From contig JAHDDM010000075.1 of NCBI GenBank assembly GCA_020629355.1, forward strand, positions 1 through 6,438: a DNA stretch of 6,438 nucleotides, given 5' to 3'. The position numbers and the translations under genes are program-made. The first letter of the stretch is position 1, and each line of letters starts with the position of its first letter. Below are positions 6,438 to 6,438 of the stretch, one piece after another. The DNA comes from Rhodospirillaceae bacterium (GTDB lineage: Bacteria; Pseudomonadota; Alphaproteobacteria; JABSOH01). A model generated the notes under the pieces. It was not told the origin of the DNA. It saw only the letters and a program-made list of their open reading frames with translations, and made no database searches.

Positions 6438-6438
6438 A

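Noticed and set aside
1..6438. CRISPR arrays, tRNA or rRNA genes, insertion sequences, attachment sites, phage defence genes
   Set aside because: Nothing in the window suggested any of these by eye: no regularly spaced repeats, transposase-like frames, terminal inverted repeats or tRNA-like arms. Nearly all sequence is accounted for by housekeeping or transporter genes.

Overview
The window looks like a chromosomal segment of an alphaproteobacterium with near-balanced base composition. The reason is gene order. An argS - SPOR-type membrane protein - nagZ - scpA - scpB cluster, with an A-type iron-sulfur carrier (erpA/HesB type) read divergently, is a familiar arrangement in that class. This placement rests on remembered synteny, not on a search.

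Layout. Positions 1-4850 are one tightly packed minus-strand operon, read from right to left: argS (4850-3117), a small single-pass membrane protein (3098-2586), nagZ (2586-1576), scpA (1579-803), scpB (806-246) and the start of a secreted Sel1-repeat protein (232 to the left edge). The membrane gene/nagZ, nagZ/scpA and scpA/scpB junctions are TAATG or ATGA overlaps, which implies translational coupling. The last gene has its own strong Shine-Dalgarno sequence placed just after the scpB stop. A gap of 82 bases (4851-4932) separates argS from the divergent erpA-like gene (4933-5346, plus strand) and must hold promoters for both directions. A 47-base convergent gap (5347-5393) follows. The right end (5394-6437, minus strand) is the C-terminal part of a BCCT-family osmolyte transporter whose start lies outside the window.

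How the genes work together. The cluster is a housekeeping one, linking arginyl-tRNA synthesis, peptidoglycan recycling (NagZ) and chromosome condensation and segregation (ScpA and ScpB with Smc). The membrane protein sits where a SPOR-domain cell-envelope protein is expected. ErpA serves Fe-S cluster delivery, and the BCCT protein serves uptake of betaine-like compounds.

I see no new multi-gene system. The points worth a second look are local: a BCCT transporter that appears to lack about 15 residues right after its TSSDSG motif; a SPOR-position protein that keeps the membrane anchor and linker but has no SPOR domain; the absence of dgt between erpA and argS; and a Sel1-repeat lipid-free secreted protein where tatA is usually found.
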